Shown: positions 1 to 12,284 of the stretch, piece after piece
Position numbering within the stretch: the stretch's first letter is position 1
How the letters are laid out: each line of letters begins with the position of its first letter
Source of the DNA: Sarcophilus harrisii
Lineage: Eukaryota > Chordata > Mammalia > Dasyuromorphia > Dasyuridae
Length of the DNA stretch: 64,000 bases
Reading direction: 5' to 3'
NCBI RefSeq assembly: GCF_902635505.1
Contig: NC_045429.1
Coordinates: 158,494,997-158,558,996 of the forward strand
Notes under the pieces: model-generated
What the model was told of the DNA's origin: nothing
Database searches by the model: none
The model's input: only the letters and a program-made list of their open reading frames with translations
Position numbers and translations under genes: made by a program

Positions 1-430
1 TATGTTTAGTACCGATATGACTTTTGTCAAGGGTACCTTTCAACAAGATATAGTTTCCTTCCTTATCTATTTTAATTAGATCTATTTTTCCTTTTGTTTT
101 GTCTGAAATCACGATTGCTGCCTCTGCTATCTTTTATTTCAGCTGAAACATAATAAACTCTGCTTCAACTCCTTACTTTTATCTATCTATCTATATCTAT
201 ATATCACTTTGTTTCAAATATATTTTTGTAAACAACATATTATAGGTTTCTGTTTTTTAATCCATTCTGCTATCTGCTTCCATTTTATGGATGAGTCTAT
301 CCCATTCACATTTATGGTTATGTTAACTGTGTATTTTCCTCCATGTAATTTCTCCTTTCTTTATCCCTACTCACTGTCCTATCCACCAGTTTTTTCCTTC
401 TCACAAGTATTTTACTTCATATCACTACCT
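1..430 (-). mobile_element. LINE-1 ORF2 endonuclease-domain fragment, antisense
   Basis: The reverse complement reads as decayed LINE-1 ORF2 N-terminal (APE endonuclease) sequence, for example NVNGIDSSIKWKQIAEWIKK and, after an interruption, KIDLIKIDKEGNYILLKG-like residues. These match the human segment around LNINGLNAPIKRHRLASW. Homology is clear for about 1-340 and the T-rich sequence to about 700 may belong to the same copy. A TATC microsatellite sits at about 181-205. Confidence 0.6.
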
Positions 431-699
431 TCCCCACCTCTCTTTTGTCAGTTACTCTCTACCCCTTCTATTATCCCCATCCCTTTTTACTTCTTTACAG
501 GGCAAAATAGGTTTCTATATGCAACCAAGTATGTCAGTTATTCCCTCTTTGAACCAATTTTGGTGAAAGGTTTAAGCTTTGCCTGCCACCTTTCCTCTCA
601 TCATGTAGACATTATGACGCTTTTTTGGTGGGACAGTTTAATCCCACTCAATCTTTCCCCCCCCCCCTTCCTTTTTTTCCTTCTCACTCCTGATAGGGT

Positions 700-1148
700 C
701 TTTAAATAGCTGAAGTTCTATTATATAGAAGAATAATTATATTGTATAGAGATTTAGAGGGATAATTAAGACCAACAGGTTAAAATTTAGATGGAAGATA
801 TTTCAGATAGATTCATCAGTGTAAATTGTGTTGTGTCAGAGTTGCCTCAAAAGCAAAACAGTAGCACAACTACTGTTGTAGTCACAGTGAGTCTGTGTGG
901 CCTCGGGGCAAGCAAGCATCAACAGTTGTGAGCTATGGTTTCATAAATGAAAACTACCCTCATGTGTTAAAACAAGATGATAAAATAAAAATAGAAAGAA
1001 ACCACCAATTATCTCTTGAAAGAAAACCTAAAACCAAAACTCCCATTAATATCATAACTAATATTCAGAACTTCCAGGTTAAGGGGAAAAAAAAAAAAAG
1101 CAGTACAAGAATTCAGAAACTGTTTTATGTATCAAGGAACCAATCAAA

Positions 1149-1193
<45 letters not shown>

Positions 1194-1690
1194 AGTAAAG
1201 AAGGGAAGATTTTGAAATACAATATTCCAATGGCAAAAGATACAATCAAGAATAACTCACCCTGAAAAACTGAATATAATCCTCATACGGGAAAATGGAA
1301 CTTTAAAAGAGAACTTTAAAACATTGCTGAAAGGATAGTTAAAAATGTAAAATAAATATATTTGAGTTAATTGAAAGGGTCATGCTGTGATGAAGTGTTT
1401 ATATTTTAATATGTGTCTTTTAAGAGCCTTCCTTGATTTATTAAAAAATAACCTAAAAAAAATTTAAGAGAGAACTGGTGGCAGATTTGTTCTATATTGA
1501 AGTTTTGAAAAAGGAAAGAGAGAAAGAAAGGAACACACTAGGGAAAAAGGGAAGAAGTTAACAGAACTAATTATTTTTTATAGGTACATGGGAAGAAAAG
1601 TATATAAATATGGAGAAAGGAATGAGTACAGAAATTACTACATGAAACTCATAGTTTCCATACATCAAGACTTCCACATATGAAGAATAG
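700..1690. other. A-rich unassigned sequence, PEX7 intron 5
   Basis: No gene or clear repeat was recognised apart from the (CA)n tract at 1,152-1,190 and purine-rich stretches near 1,490-1,560. Parts resemble A-rich LINE-1 sequence but not strongly enough to call. Confidence 0.4.
1152..1190. repeat. (CA)n microsatellite
   Basis: An uninterrupted CA dinucleotide run of about 19 units. Confidence 0.95.
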
Positions 1691-1699
1691 AAATACATT

Positions 1700-2610
1700 A
1701 AATGCAAGGAAATGGGAAAAAGATGAAGGTTTTAAGGGAAAAAATAGTACTAGGGAAAGATTACTCACAAGAAAAACTAATTTCAACTTTCAATAGAATA
1801 AAAACCAATGACCAAGCAAAAAGCAAAGTAAGACAACTCAGAAGAAGAATTTATAGGATAACAATACTGCCAAAAAAAAAAAAATAACTTTGAAAAACTC
1901 AGGCATTTTCATCAAGGCAATAACTATGTCTCCACATAACTTATGATGAAGAATGTTACAAACCTCTTAATGGAGAAATAGGTGATAGGTAAAAGATAAA
2001 AAGACAAAACATTTCTGGACATGGTTATTAGGCTATTGATTTTGCTTGTTTATGTTTATTTGTTATAATTATTTTCCCTTCTTTTTCTCTCTCAATTTCT
2101 AAAAACAGAAAAAGGAGAGGGAAGAATCATTTAATCAGGGGAACCAATTTCACTAAAGAAAATTACAACGATGAAACCATATACTGGAATTTTGGGGATA
2201 CAAAGCAGACCATAGAGGAAAACATATATCTCTATGATGACTTTCATCGACAAGACAGATAATAGATCAATAGCTAGACATACACCTATTTTTAAAAATG
2301 AGAAAAGTAACAAATAAAAGCTCAAACTAAAATTTGAAAATCAGAGAAGATTTTTTTTTAATTAAAAGTAAAAAAACTTCTGAACTGATAAAATTAGAAA
2401 TTGCTTTTGGAAAGGTAAATTAGTAAAACAGATAAACTAACCAATGGTTAGTCTAACTAAAAAAAAGAGGAAAACTAAATTACTGGTATTTGTTTTAAGA
2501 AAAGAACAACAAATAACTATAACAAAAAAAGGAAATCATGTACAAAATATTTTGCTTAATTTTACAGCAACAAAATCTAAAAACATATGTAAAAAAGATA
2601 AATATTTTTA
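1700..2610 (+). mobile_element. LINE-1 ORF2 fragment (endonuclease-RT linker)
   Basis: Around 2,155-2,250 the plus strand reads NDETIYWNFGDTKQTIEENI, matching the LINE-1 ORF2 segment NxTTYQNLWDTAKAVxRG. It is followed by A-rich sequence like the KKTIELINKTKSW region. It is old and decayed. A short SINE follows at 2,624. Confidence 0.6.
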
Positions 2611-2623
2611 AAAATCTGCTTCG

Positions 2624-2826
2624 GGGCAGCTAGTTGGTGTAGTGGATAGAGTAGCAGCTCTGAAGTCAGGAGGAATTAAGTTCAAATCTGGCCTCAGACA
2701 CTTAACACTTCCTGGCTGTGTGACCCTGGGCAAGTCACTTAACCCCAACTGGTTCAACAATAAGTAAATGAATGAATGAATGAATGAACGAACAAATAAA
2801 TAAATAGATGAATGAATGAATGAAAT
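2624..2826 (+). mobile_element. Short tRNA-derived marsupial SINE with (AATG)n tail
   Basis: Near full-length copy starting GGGGCAGCTAGTTGG, with A and B box-like sequence, the internal CTCAGACACTTAACACTTCC block and CAAGTCACTTAACCCCAACT. The tail from about 2,765 has expanded into AATG/AAAT tetranucleotides. Confidence 0.85.
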
Positions 2827-2829
2827 AAT

Positions 2830-4660
2830 AAAGTTTACCTAAAAAATGAAAAAGTAATGAGTTTCATATCACTGGAAGTAGTCAAACATAATCTAGATAA
2901 CCACTTGGGTATAAAAGTATAATTGGGAGTAAGACAAAGAACTTGTAATTACTTAAGTCTATAGAGTAAGTTCACCTAATTAGAAAAATCTTCTAGCAAC
3001 AAAGTCCGGAGGTAGTTTAAAAAAAAAAAAAAGCTGACAAGAAGGCAGTATGGCCCAGCAGTTTGCCAAGAGAACTGGACACAAGAATGAGAGAGAATTT
3101 ATTCTGGGATCCATAGGAAGCAAAGAAATTTGCAATAATCTGCATAGAGTACAAAATGTTTATCTTTTTGCTGCTGGAAGTTCTACATATATAAACAGGC
3201 AAAGAAAGGTAAAAGAGTTAGATCACCTTAATAATTTTCTGCTTATCAGAATAAAGGAAGTGTTCCTTGAAAGAATAGGCACAGCTTTAAGACAAATGAA
3301 AGGAAGAACAACAATCTTCATAGGCAAAAGAGAATTCTGGCCAATTTAAGAGGTTAAATAGTAGAAGAATGTAACAGTGAGTCACTGAACACTTGGAGCT
3401 AAGTAATGAGCATAAAGCCTTTCCAGTAGTTGAGGAAGGTAGAAATTCCAAGAGGAAATTTTTTTGCAGGACAAAGAATGACAAGGTGTCACAGTTGGCA
3501 CCAGAAATGATGTAATTACATCAGAAGAAACTGAGATAATTGCTTCCTGGGGGGTAAAGAAGCAACACTATCAAACTGAAATTAACAATAGAAGGATAAG
3601 CTATCCTGATAAGTTACTCCTCCAGGCTGGGATAGAGAAAGATAGACTTCAGACTAAGGCCTCCAGAAATCATTTCTCAGGTCCCTTGAATAATTCATCC
3701 ACTCAGCTTTAGAACTCAAGTCCTTTGGGCTGAGCTGTCCTGATTAGTGAAAGCAAACTCATCTAAGCAACTCCAGCTAGCCAGCCCCAGAGCAAAGCAT
3801 ATTTTCAATTCCATATCTTCCAATTATCCACTCAAATTATTTTGCCATCTACCCTGCCATTATATGTTTAAGCAAAAATTGTTAAAATCGAGGAAATAAT
3901 GGCTAACAAGTGAAGGCCATAGAAGCAGAGTTTTTATCATCACTACCAAATGAATAAAGAAGCTTCAAAAGATAGATGAAGAATAAAAAAAAAAGTCAAC
4001 ACCCACTCAAAGGAGGAATCTGAGAAAGGATTTAGATTTCTGGACCACACCTTAAATCAGAATGGATGGGCCCCTAATGCTACAGTATAAATGGTAGGAA
4101 CTAGTAAAAAAAAAAAATTTAAAAAACCTTACGTGAAAATTGTAAGAAAGAAATTCCATTTAGAGGAATGATGGCTAAGGAGAGATATTTTGGTTAGAGA
4201 GGTTATATAGGGATGGTAATCAATGAAACCATGATTTGATTATACCATAAATGGGAAGAAGAAAGAAATAATATATACATAATAGCAGGGAGGCTGGTCA
4301 GAAAATGTCAGAGGAATAACGTCAAGTATGGCTAGAGCATCTGGTCTATTATAATGGGCCAAATATAAGGCACTCACCAATAAGGACTCCAGGGAACAAG
4401 GGAGGTCTTTTGAATTTTAAAGGATTAAGTTTGCCAGGGCCTAGTCTCATACTGGAAGCAACACAACTGTTAAAAAGATGACAGGAGATAAAGTATAACT
4501 GAATCAACCAGCAGCCTGATACGGTAGGCTATTAATACAGCACTCACTAATCAGGATTTCTGGGGTCCCAGGGCAGAAAGACTGGAATTCAAATCTTACT
4601 TAGTACTTTTATGGTCATAAGTAGGCTACATTCAAGTTGCTGATCAGAATGAACAGAGAC
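2830..4660. other. Unassigned intronic sequence
   Basis: No exon or confident repeat was seen. An open frame at 3,050-3,349 (99 codons) has no recognisable motif and I do not call it a gene. Two loosely similar stretches, GCACTCACCAATAAGGACT at about 4,370 and GCACTCACTAATCAGGATT at about 4,541, hint at an internally repeated old element. Confidence 0.4.
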
Positions 4661-4667
4661 TATTTCT

Positions 4668-5125
4668 GTTGGAGTCTAGCTCCAGTGAAATACTGAGAAC
4701 TCAATGAATATCCAAGGCCAGGAGGAAGACATGCTTTGCAATCTCCATTTATTAATCTGAGTATCAGTGTTTATATATCTTTTAGATTAGTGTTACAAAA
4801 TTACTAGCTACCTTCATCACATTACTTCCAGGGTCTTTCTGTATCCCCCTTAACTGTCAATACTAAGATGCTTATCAACACAGAACTGTAAGTAGCATAG
4901 TTGTGATGCTCATCAAATCAATAGAATTGTAAATAGTTATGATATTTATCAATACAGAGCAGAAATTATCATACTAATGTATTTAGCTCAAATATGTCTG
5001 ATTCATTGTTTAGCTAAAATGCCTTGTTCCTGTGGCATGCATTTTCCATCAAGATTATCTTGAATTTACCAAGTATGTCTTTACAATTGTTAGAGAGATG
5101 GTGATATAGTTTGAATAATTCATTC
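4668..5125 (-). mobile_element. Possible LTR fossil
   Basis: In reverse orientation this block has a TATA-like GATATATAAAC, an AATAAA signal close behind it, and a terminus ending CCAACA, the layout of a retroviral-type LTR. The outer start is uncertain and no target-site duplication was found. Probably old. Confidence 0.3.
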
Positions 5126-5589
5126 TAACAGAGAATAGGTCTTAAGTAATACTTGGACTGGACTCTTGCTTTTTATGGACTTACTCAATAATTCACACCT
5201 ATGATTTCCCTGTGTGGAAATATATAGAAGGCCTCCAAAATACTGTTCCCCCAAGGAGATTTTTAAAAAGTCACAGACAAAAATTTTATTGAATTAAATG
5301 TTTTGGTATTATACTACTGGAGGAAGTACTCATATAAGTGACTTTAAAGTACTATAAAAGTCATTATAAATGTTAGGTTGTACATCACTTTGGGCTACAA
5401 AATATATAAAATAATACACAAACACAAGCCTTGCTCCCTCAGAGTCTGCAAACAAAACAGATCAGTAAAATTCAAATTAAGCAAAAACAAATTCAGTTGA
5501 GCAGTTTTCAATTTTCCCACTATGTATTATAGGAAAATAGCCCTAAGTCTCACTGATGTGCAACAGGACTTCTTTGCCATCTCCTATTC

Positions 5590-5710
5590 CCCAATCCCTG
5601 ACCTGGAATTATAAGTGACTTGTCTTGGGTCACACAGCTAGTAAGTGTCACAGGCTAATTTGAACTCAGCTTCTCTTGACGCCATGGCCTGCCAGTACTA
5701 CCTAACTTCC
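5590..5710 (-). mobile_element. MIR/CORE-SINE fragment
   Basis: The reverse complement carries the AGCTGTGTGACCCAAGACAA-type block and an AAATTAGCCTGTGAC-like 5' part. Old copy. Confidence 0.65.
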
Positions 5711-7560
5711 CTTGTGTAACTGGAGGTCACATACTTCAAAGAAAGAAATAACAAATTATCTAAAATTTGGCAATTTGGTTTTATTAAATTACCAAATGTG
5801 TTCCATTTTTCTAACTAGTCAAATAGTGGATAGAATTCAACTCTTTAATCCCATCCTCATCCCAAATTAGCAAGTCAGACTATTTCTCTCTTTCTTCTTC
5901 CTCATATCTTTAAAAGGATTTTAAAAAAGTATATATTTTTTAAAAGATGGTTTTTCAGATCTCTTTTAACTTTTACTTCAATCAAAACTTCTCTGTCACT
6001 GATTTTAGTGAAAGAATTGCAAAAAGAAGGAACAGAAAAAGACAGTGGCTAAGGGAGAGATATTTTCAAGAAAAAAAGTTTTAGATTCAACTAAATAATA
6101 TACTATTTAGTAACCACCATGAAAAATGTCATTACTTCAAGGTAATAATTACATAAATAAAATGCCTAATAAATTTTTAAACAACATATGGCCAGTGATG
6201 TGATTTTTGTGACATTCCAAATCAGTTTCAAATGAAAACAAAAAGAAAAAAGACCAGAATCAATTAGTTATAGGACCAATTTTTGATTGTCATCAAACAT
6301 CCTGTTTTTTTTCTTTAATTTTAGAGCATTAAAGTCAGTGTTTTCATAACAAGTAAGTCCCATCAGAGTAATGACATAAAGGGTCTTTTCTATTATTACT
6401 AAACAATAAAGAATTCTGTTCAGTAAAAGAATAATTTTCTTAAGTAGAATTTATTTATAATATAGAGGTGATCTAAAAAGCCATTTTTTGACATCATATT
6501 GGAAACTTCCAACATGCAAGTCATTAAATTCTGTTGAGATTCTGCTCTTCAGTCACAGACACATTTTATTTTCTAAATCCAATGTTAACATTACATATAT
6601 CATGCTATACAAAAGATACATGAGAATAGACAAGATGCATAAGAATTAACTTAAATCAAAGCTTTCAATACACATGATTCTGAGCTGACACTTAAATAGC
6701 CATTGAGACATTACAATTTTCTGTCAAATTATTTAAAACTCAATCACTACTAGAATAGGAATCTGAACCTATGACAAATGAGGAAATCACTATTTTCATT
6801 TTTAAACAAAACTGTAATCTAAGAATACCATCACATAGCTAAGACAAATAGTATTTATTCCTCAATAATGCCTAGGGTAGACCATCCTATAGTAGACTTA
6901 AAGCTTGTAAGGACCTTGGATTTCATGTAAACCAAATCCTTAATTTTGGATAAGGAAACTGAAAAAGAGAGTTGTATTACCAAACCTAAATATAAGCCCT
7001 TAAATCTATTTAGTTATGAAAATTGCCATGATTAATTCCTGTTTTACTTTAAATTGAAAGATATTTAATATAATCTTTATGATGCTTTACCGAAAGATAA
7101 AAATCCATTGGAGGCTCCTCAAATCATTCATTTGATTTAGTGGCTTTAGAACTAATGGCCAGTTCCTTATTAATAAGATCATTAAGAACTATTAATAAGT
7201 CCTGTTGGTATTATTGGGACATTTTGCTGGATACTGAAGATAACTATGCCTCTGTAAAAAACAGTACTGATAAAGTAATGTTTAGAGATAGAATTAATTT
7301 GCATAATTCCCAGAAACATTCATCAATTAACATATGTAAGAACTGCCCAAGAATAAAACCAAAATTGATTTGTTCATTGACATTAAATATTGGAGAAGAT
7401 TCAGGGAAGCTAGTGGAATTCGTCAGAAAATTACAAGCTCTCCAGATTTTCCAGACAAACAAGACAAATTAGCACCTCAGGATGAACATAGAGTAGGGCA
7501 GAACAGTGGTCTTCCTGGAACAATAGGAAAAAGATACAAAGAAAAAAATAAACAGGATAA
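5710..7560. other. Unassigned intronic sequence
   Basis: AT-rich PEX7 intron 5 without recognisable exons. A weak antisense MIR fragment may lie at about 6,890-6,990. The frame at 7,140-7,472 (110 codons) shows no domain and is probably chance. Confidence 0.4.
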
Positions 7561-7919
7561 AGTATAAATACCTCCAGGCTAGTCCTACTGAAAAAGCATA
7601 AGGAAAATCATAGTGGGGCTAGCTGGATTGGGAAGTAACCTGGACCCCAGCCACATGAATTTTTATCTCTCAGTCAGGCATCTAAATTAGAGAAAATTGA
7701 GGAAACCTCTGCTGTTAAAGGACCCCAGGGCCAGATGTGTTGCTGAGAAGTCTGGGTGGGAAGGAAGCAGAACACACCTGGTTAGTGAAGAAGCAGTGGC
7801 CTGAAAATGCTATTGGCTATGAGCGCTTATAGGAGAGCAGAGTTCTTGGTTTTGGTTCCAGGCCCAAAGGGGAAACTGAAGGAAGACCTGAGACCAGAGG
7901 AGCATATGTGCTCACATGC

Positions 7920-7928
7920 TCGCGCGCG

Positions 7929-7967
<39 letters not shown>

Positions 7968-7968
7968 C
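7920..7968. repeat. (CG)n(CA)n alternating purine-pyrimidine tract
   Basis: Two CG-rich runs (CGCGCGCGCA repeated) pass directly into a CA run, giving about 48 bases of unbroken purine-pyrimidine alternation. Confidence 0.95.
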
Positions 7969-8158
7969 AGGATTAGAAGTCATTACACCAACATACAATG
8001 GAAATAAAGAACACTGAGGTTCATCTTCAGAGGAGGATACTGAAGCAAAAAAGCCTCTCTTACCCCAAAAAGTAAGTTCAAATTCTCACCTGTCCAAAAA
8101 GAATTCACAGAAGAACTTAAAAAAAAAAAAAAAAAACTCTTTAAAAATCAAATTAGAG

Positions 8159-8274
8159 CCCCAGCTCTGAAGTTAGGAGAACCTACCTTCAAATCTGACC
8201 TCAGACACTTAACACTTCCTAGCTGTGTGACCCTAGGTAAGTCACTTAACCCCAATTGCCTCACCCCCCCAAAA
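8159..8274 (+). mobile_element. 5'-truncated short marsupial SINE inserted in LINE-1
   Basis: Begins within the SINE at CCCAGCTCTGAAGTTAGG and ends in the CCCAATTGCC...A tail. It is flanked by a perfect 16-base target duplication, AAAAATCAAATTAGAG, at 8,143-8,158 and 8,275-8,290. The target TTT|AAAAA fits LINE-1 endonuclease priming. Confidence 0.95.
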
Positions 8275-8460
8275 AAAAATCAAATTAGAGAGATTGAGGG
8301 GAGATAAAGGGAGGGAAGCACAATTCAAGAAGAACAAGATTATGAAAAGAAAGTCAACCAACTTGAAGAGGAGATCCAGAATCTTAAGAAAGAAAATGAC
8401 TTCTTGAAAACTAGAATTGAGCAAGGGGAAGTCAACAAAGTTATAAGAGATCAAGAAATA

Positions 8461-8463
<3 letters not shown>

Positions 8464-8501
<38 letters not shown>

Positions 8502-8536
8502 AATATACACACACACACACACACACATATATATAA
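8464..8536. repeat. (TA)n-(CA)n-(TA)n compound microsatellite
   Basis: About 35 bases of TA followed by CA and again TA within the LINE-1 fragment. Confidence 0.95.
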
Positions 8537-9021
8537 ATAGGAGAGAATGTGAAACATCTCATAAAAAAAAAAAAAACTGATCTAGAGAACAGATAAAGAC
8601 AAAGCATAATAATTGGACTCCCTGAAAGCTACAATCAAAAAAGAATCTTGATACAATAATACAAGAAATAATCAAAGAAAACTGTACTGAAGTGTTAGAA
8701 CAAGAGAGGAAAATAGAAATAGGAAAACATCCAACAAGCACCATCTGTAAGAGATCCTACTAGGAAAATCTACAGGAACATCATAGCCAAATTTCAAATA
8801 GCCTAGGTTAAGGAGAAAATGTTATGAGTAATGGGGGAAAAAAAAATTTCAAATACAGCAGAGCCACAATTAGAATCACACAAGACCTAACAATAGCTCC
8901 ATTAAAAGACTACAGATCTTGTAATTTTATATATATCAAAGAGAAAAAGAATTGAGGTTGAGGTTGAAAATATTCCCAGCAAAGTTCAGTATAATTCTGA
9001 ATTTAAAAAAAATTATTAAAT

Positions 9022-9440
9022 GAATTGCCAGTCTTTCAGGACTTTTTTCCATTGACTTTTATGATCTTTCACAATCTGGTCTCAACATTACTATTCTTCT
9101 TCATGCACTCTATGGCCCAGACACACACACACACACACTGGTCTTGCTATACCTCAAAAATGATATTCCATCTCCCATATTTATGTTATTGCATAGCTGC
9201 CTTCCATTCTTAGAACTCCTCATCTCTGCCTTTTACAATCCTAGTTTCCTTCAGAATTCATATTAAACATTTGTTTCTATAAGGGACCCTTTCCTGATCC
9301 CTCTAGCTGTGAGTACCTCTCCCTCACAAAATTTCACTAAACTTAGTAATTTTTTATATGCTTAAATGCTTACACATTGAATACCCTAACAGAATAAAAG
9401 TTATTGAGGGCAAGGATTATTTCACTATTTTTTGTCTGTA
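9022..9440 (+). mobile_element. L2 LINE 3' fragment
   Basis: Contains the CACAATCTGGTCTCAACATT block and the later TTATTGAGGGCAAGGATTAT tail typical of L2 3' ends. A CA run sits at 9,119-9,139. Confidence 0.7.
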
Positions 9441-9479
9441 TAATGTTTGATAATTAATTGATGGTCCTAAAAGCAATGA

Positions 9480-10340
9480 ACCAAAGTGACACAGTATAAG
9501 CAACTAATCTTTTTAAAAAAATAATATTGCTCATTTCCATGATGCGAAGACATTTCTTAAAGTGTTTCACTATAATAGTTAAAACTTTAAAAAAAAAATC
9601 ACTCATTAATGATACTGGATTTTAAAAAGCAGAATTAGTTAAATTCAATATCTGTCTGTCTATATTTCACCTATAGTTCTCCATGTCTGAATGCCTCCTA
9701 CCTGCATCTAGAAATCATGGGCCATTTATTACTTTTGTCACTGATGAAGAAAAAGAAATCCAATAATGAAACAGAACAGATTTTGTGCAAAAATAGAAGT
9801 AAAAGCAATCAAAACTGTCAAGCCAAAGTTATCCAGCAACCAAGAGCACTGAGATTCTCACTACCCTAATTAAATACTGATTTAATAATATGATAGCTCT
9901 TATTTTATCTACAGCTCAAGTACAGATGCTGACATTAGATAAAAGGAGGGGGCAGTACTAATCAGCCACTAATTGGATGAGAAAATCTTAAATAATACTT
10001 GATACCCACAGTAAGAATGATAGATATAAAAAGATTACCCTGAAGTAATTGTTACTTGAAAATATTTCATATTCACAAACAAGGCTCATTTGAAATAGCT
10101 TGAAGTTAAAGGTTTTTTAAAAGTTCTACAAGACTCTTATGAGCTTAGCTATTCTGATTGTATGTGACCACTTAAAATGTTTTAAATCAAAAACTTCCAA
10201 AATGGAATGCAAAAGCATTGTTGCCCTGAACTCAATAAAGATGAAAATTACATTAGAAACTATTATTTTTACCAAAACAAAATAAGCAAATATGAACTTT
10301 TTATTTGTAATCCTGTATAAATACTAATTTTACTTTCACC
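9480..10340. other. Unassigned intronic sequence
   Basis: AT-rich PEX7 intron 5 with no exon or repeat that I recognise. Confidence 0.4.
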
Positions 10341-10349
10341 TGTCTAAAG

Positions 10350-10475
10350 AACAATATAATCTGAAGGACAGAGCTGAAGAGACCTGAGTTTTAGGGTAAC
10401 TCCACCTCTAGCTATATGACTAAGTCATTCATTCTTTATTTCAACTCTATATTTGTAAAACAGAAATAACCAATA
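10350..10475 (+). mobile_element. MIR-like SINE fragment
   Basis: Shows AGACCTGAGTTTTAGG, then a CTAGCTATATGACTAAGTCA block and TCAACTCTATATTTGTAAAA, the order of CORE-SINE sequence. Confidence 0.55.
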
Positions 10476-10964
10476 ATAGTCAATCTATTTAACATATTTC
10501 AAAGAAAAACTAGATAATATATGTAAAAGTGCTTACTTTTTAGAAGAAGGGTTTTATTATCTGGAGAAGTATATTCCTAAATGTAACATCTGCAAAATAA
10601 GGTAGTTGAACAATAGCACTCTAATATTTACCATCATCATCCCAAGATACCTTTTAGTCCCAAATCCTACAATTCAATAAATTATTTAGGCCAGCATTTC
10701 TCAATCCAAAACATATGGAGTAAAATATCTAAAACCTCAACACAGCCACTGGACTTTGAACTGAGATAGAAAAGTATTAAGACAGGGAGAAGGGAGAGTC
10801 AAAGTTTTAAGTCAAATGTATTTATATATGTATATCAAATATATATAAAATATAAAGTTTTAAGAGAGTGTTCAAAGTTTTAAGAAGTAAAAGTTTGGGG
10901 CATCAGTAAAATATTGTCATTTACCTGACAAATAATTGGCATTTGTTTAGTCCCATATCCTAGA

Positions 10965-11190
10965 AGAAAGAAAGTTGGACTTGGAATCCTGAAGGCTGAA
11001 TTTTGGGTTACTCTCTGCCACCTGGCAATTGTCTGACATTGGGCAAGATGCTTAACCTTTCCAAAACTCAGTTTCTTTCTTTTTTTTTTTTTAATGAAAT
11101 AGAGATTATGGCAATATTTACAATACCAATTTCACAGGGCTACTGTCAGAAAAATGCTTTCTAAATGTTAAAGTGTAATGAATGGTAGCT
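10965..11190 (+). mobile_element. CORE-SINE/MIR copy
   Basis: Contains TCTGACATTGGGCAAGATGC, CTCAGTTTC and a 3' segment with CAGGGCTACTGTCAG and AATGTTAAAGTG, the usual MIR-type order. Confidence 0.7.
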
Positions 11191-11888
11191 GTTTTTATAA
11201 ATCAATGATATATCCAAAAAAAATGTTGAATCTTCCTTTAAAAGTTTTGTATGTATATACATATATATATATTTATATATATAATATTAGGTATTTAGAA
11301 TATTTTTACTTTACTAATTAGTAGTGGAAAGTGAAACATCCTTACCTCAATTGGTTTTTAACCAATTTTAACCAAACACTGTTTTCAAGTCAAATTATAA
11401 TTTCTTGAAATAATACACAATTTAGGCATATGTATATAAAAACAGAAAATTTTTTTCATCAACTAAAGGTCTTGCCCAAATCTATTTAAATAGTTGTTTC
11501 ACACTAATTATTTAAGTGGTGCCATAATCACAAACAAGAACAAAAGAAACAAGGTAAAAGAACAGTCATTAAGCCTGTAGTAACCAAAAGAATAAAGAAA
11601 ATAGTAACAGAAGCAGGAATGAGGTCTGACAGCCAAGTTGACTAAAATCAATAATTGAGAAAGATTGTCAAAAAAAAAAAAAAAAAAGCCTCAAGGAACA
11701 GTAACTACTGGCAATGTACTAGAACAGAATCAACAATATAAAGATCCAAACAGAAGCTCCCAAGGATGACAAACCTTTATAAATCTGTTTTCTCCCTGAT
11801 GGCAAGATACAGAATGCCATCTACTGGAGAAAACAAGACAAGACATTCATCACAATGATAACTTTTGAACAAGTATCAATATATTTAC

Positions 11889-11997
11889 CTGACGTTGATG
11901 CAAAACAACCAGGGATATGGGGTGACCAGATTGTGCTGTAAATGACACCTTCATGACCTTTAAAAGTACATAGTGACTTTCCGACTGCTGGATCCCA
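11889..11997 (-). CDS. PEX7: PEX7 exon 5
   Basis: The 109-base exon encodes residues 140-175 and begins [16 protein letters not shown], then [14 protein letters not shown]. The initial WD closes the blade started in exon 4, and the GH pair at residues 153-154 opens the next blade, the usual WD40 spacing. The acceptor is TTTATTTTTAG|TGG and the donor TCAG|GTAAAT, phase 1, at coding base 526. It is the last PEX7 exon in the window. The downstream 11.9 kb contains only intronic sequence and repeats as far as I can tell. Confidence 0.97.
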
Positions 11998-12089
11998 CTA
12001 AAAATAAATAAATTAGTATCTGAATGATACACATATAGAAAATTCAAAATTTTTTAAATCTTAATATAAAGCTAGTTATTTGACCTCCT

Positions 12090-12245
12090 TCCCACAACAT
12101 TTATACAGCACTTTAAGATTTGCCGAGAACTTAAATATTATCTCACTGAATCTTTATGACAATCATAGGAGGTAGGTGTTATTACACTGATTTTAGATAA
12201 GAAAACTGAGACAGATAGTAGTTAAGTGACTTGCCCAGTTATAAA
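12090..12245 (-). mobile_element. MIR copy
   Basis: Antisense signature AGAAAACTGAGACAGATAG followed by GTTAAGTGACTTGCCCAGTT lies immediately upstream of PEX7 exon 5 on the minus strand, with TTTAAGATTTGCCGAG at its other end. Confidence 0.75.
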
Positions 12246-12284
12246 GAACCCAAAAAGCAATATTTAGTAATGGAATATTAAGGG

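Larger units (their letters stand above)
8010..9006 (+). mobile_element. LINE-1 ORF1 fragment
   Basis: The plus strand encodes decayed LINE-1 ORF1p: a coiled-coil part reading QLEEEIQNLKKENDFLKT (about 8,357-8,410), then the RRM-like part with an IIGLPES motif near 8,610 and a KENCTEVLEQERKIEIGK-like stretch. Sequence at 7,560-7,920 may be its 5' UTR. A short SINE (8,159-8,274) is inserted in it with a perfect target duplication, and a (TA)n(CA)n microsatellite has grown at 8,464-8,536. Confidence 0.8.

Noticed and set aside
209-709. A 166-codon plus-strand frame, hydrophobic and Phe-rich
   Set aside because: It reads the T-rich antisense of LINE-1 ORF2. The minus strand shows endonuclease-domain similarity.
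3050-3349. A 99-codon frame in PEX7 intron 5
   Set aside because: No recognisable domain, no splice context or promoter, and intronic position. Such a length is expected by chance in AT-rich DNA of this size.
1-11888. Exon 6 of PEX7 within the window
   Set aside because: I looked for antisense sequence encoding the DQTLRIWDVKAAG segment with a suitable acceptor and found none. The exon is probably beyond the left edge.
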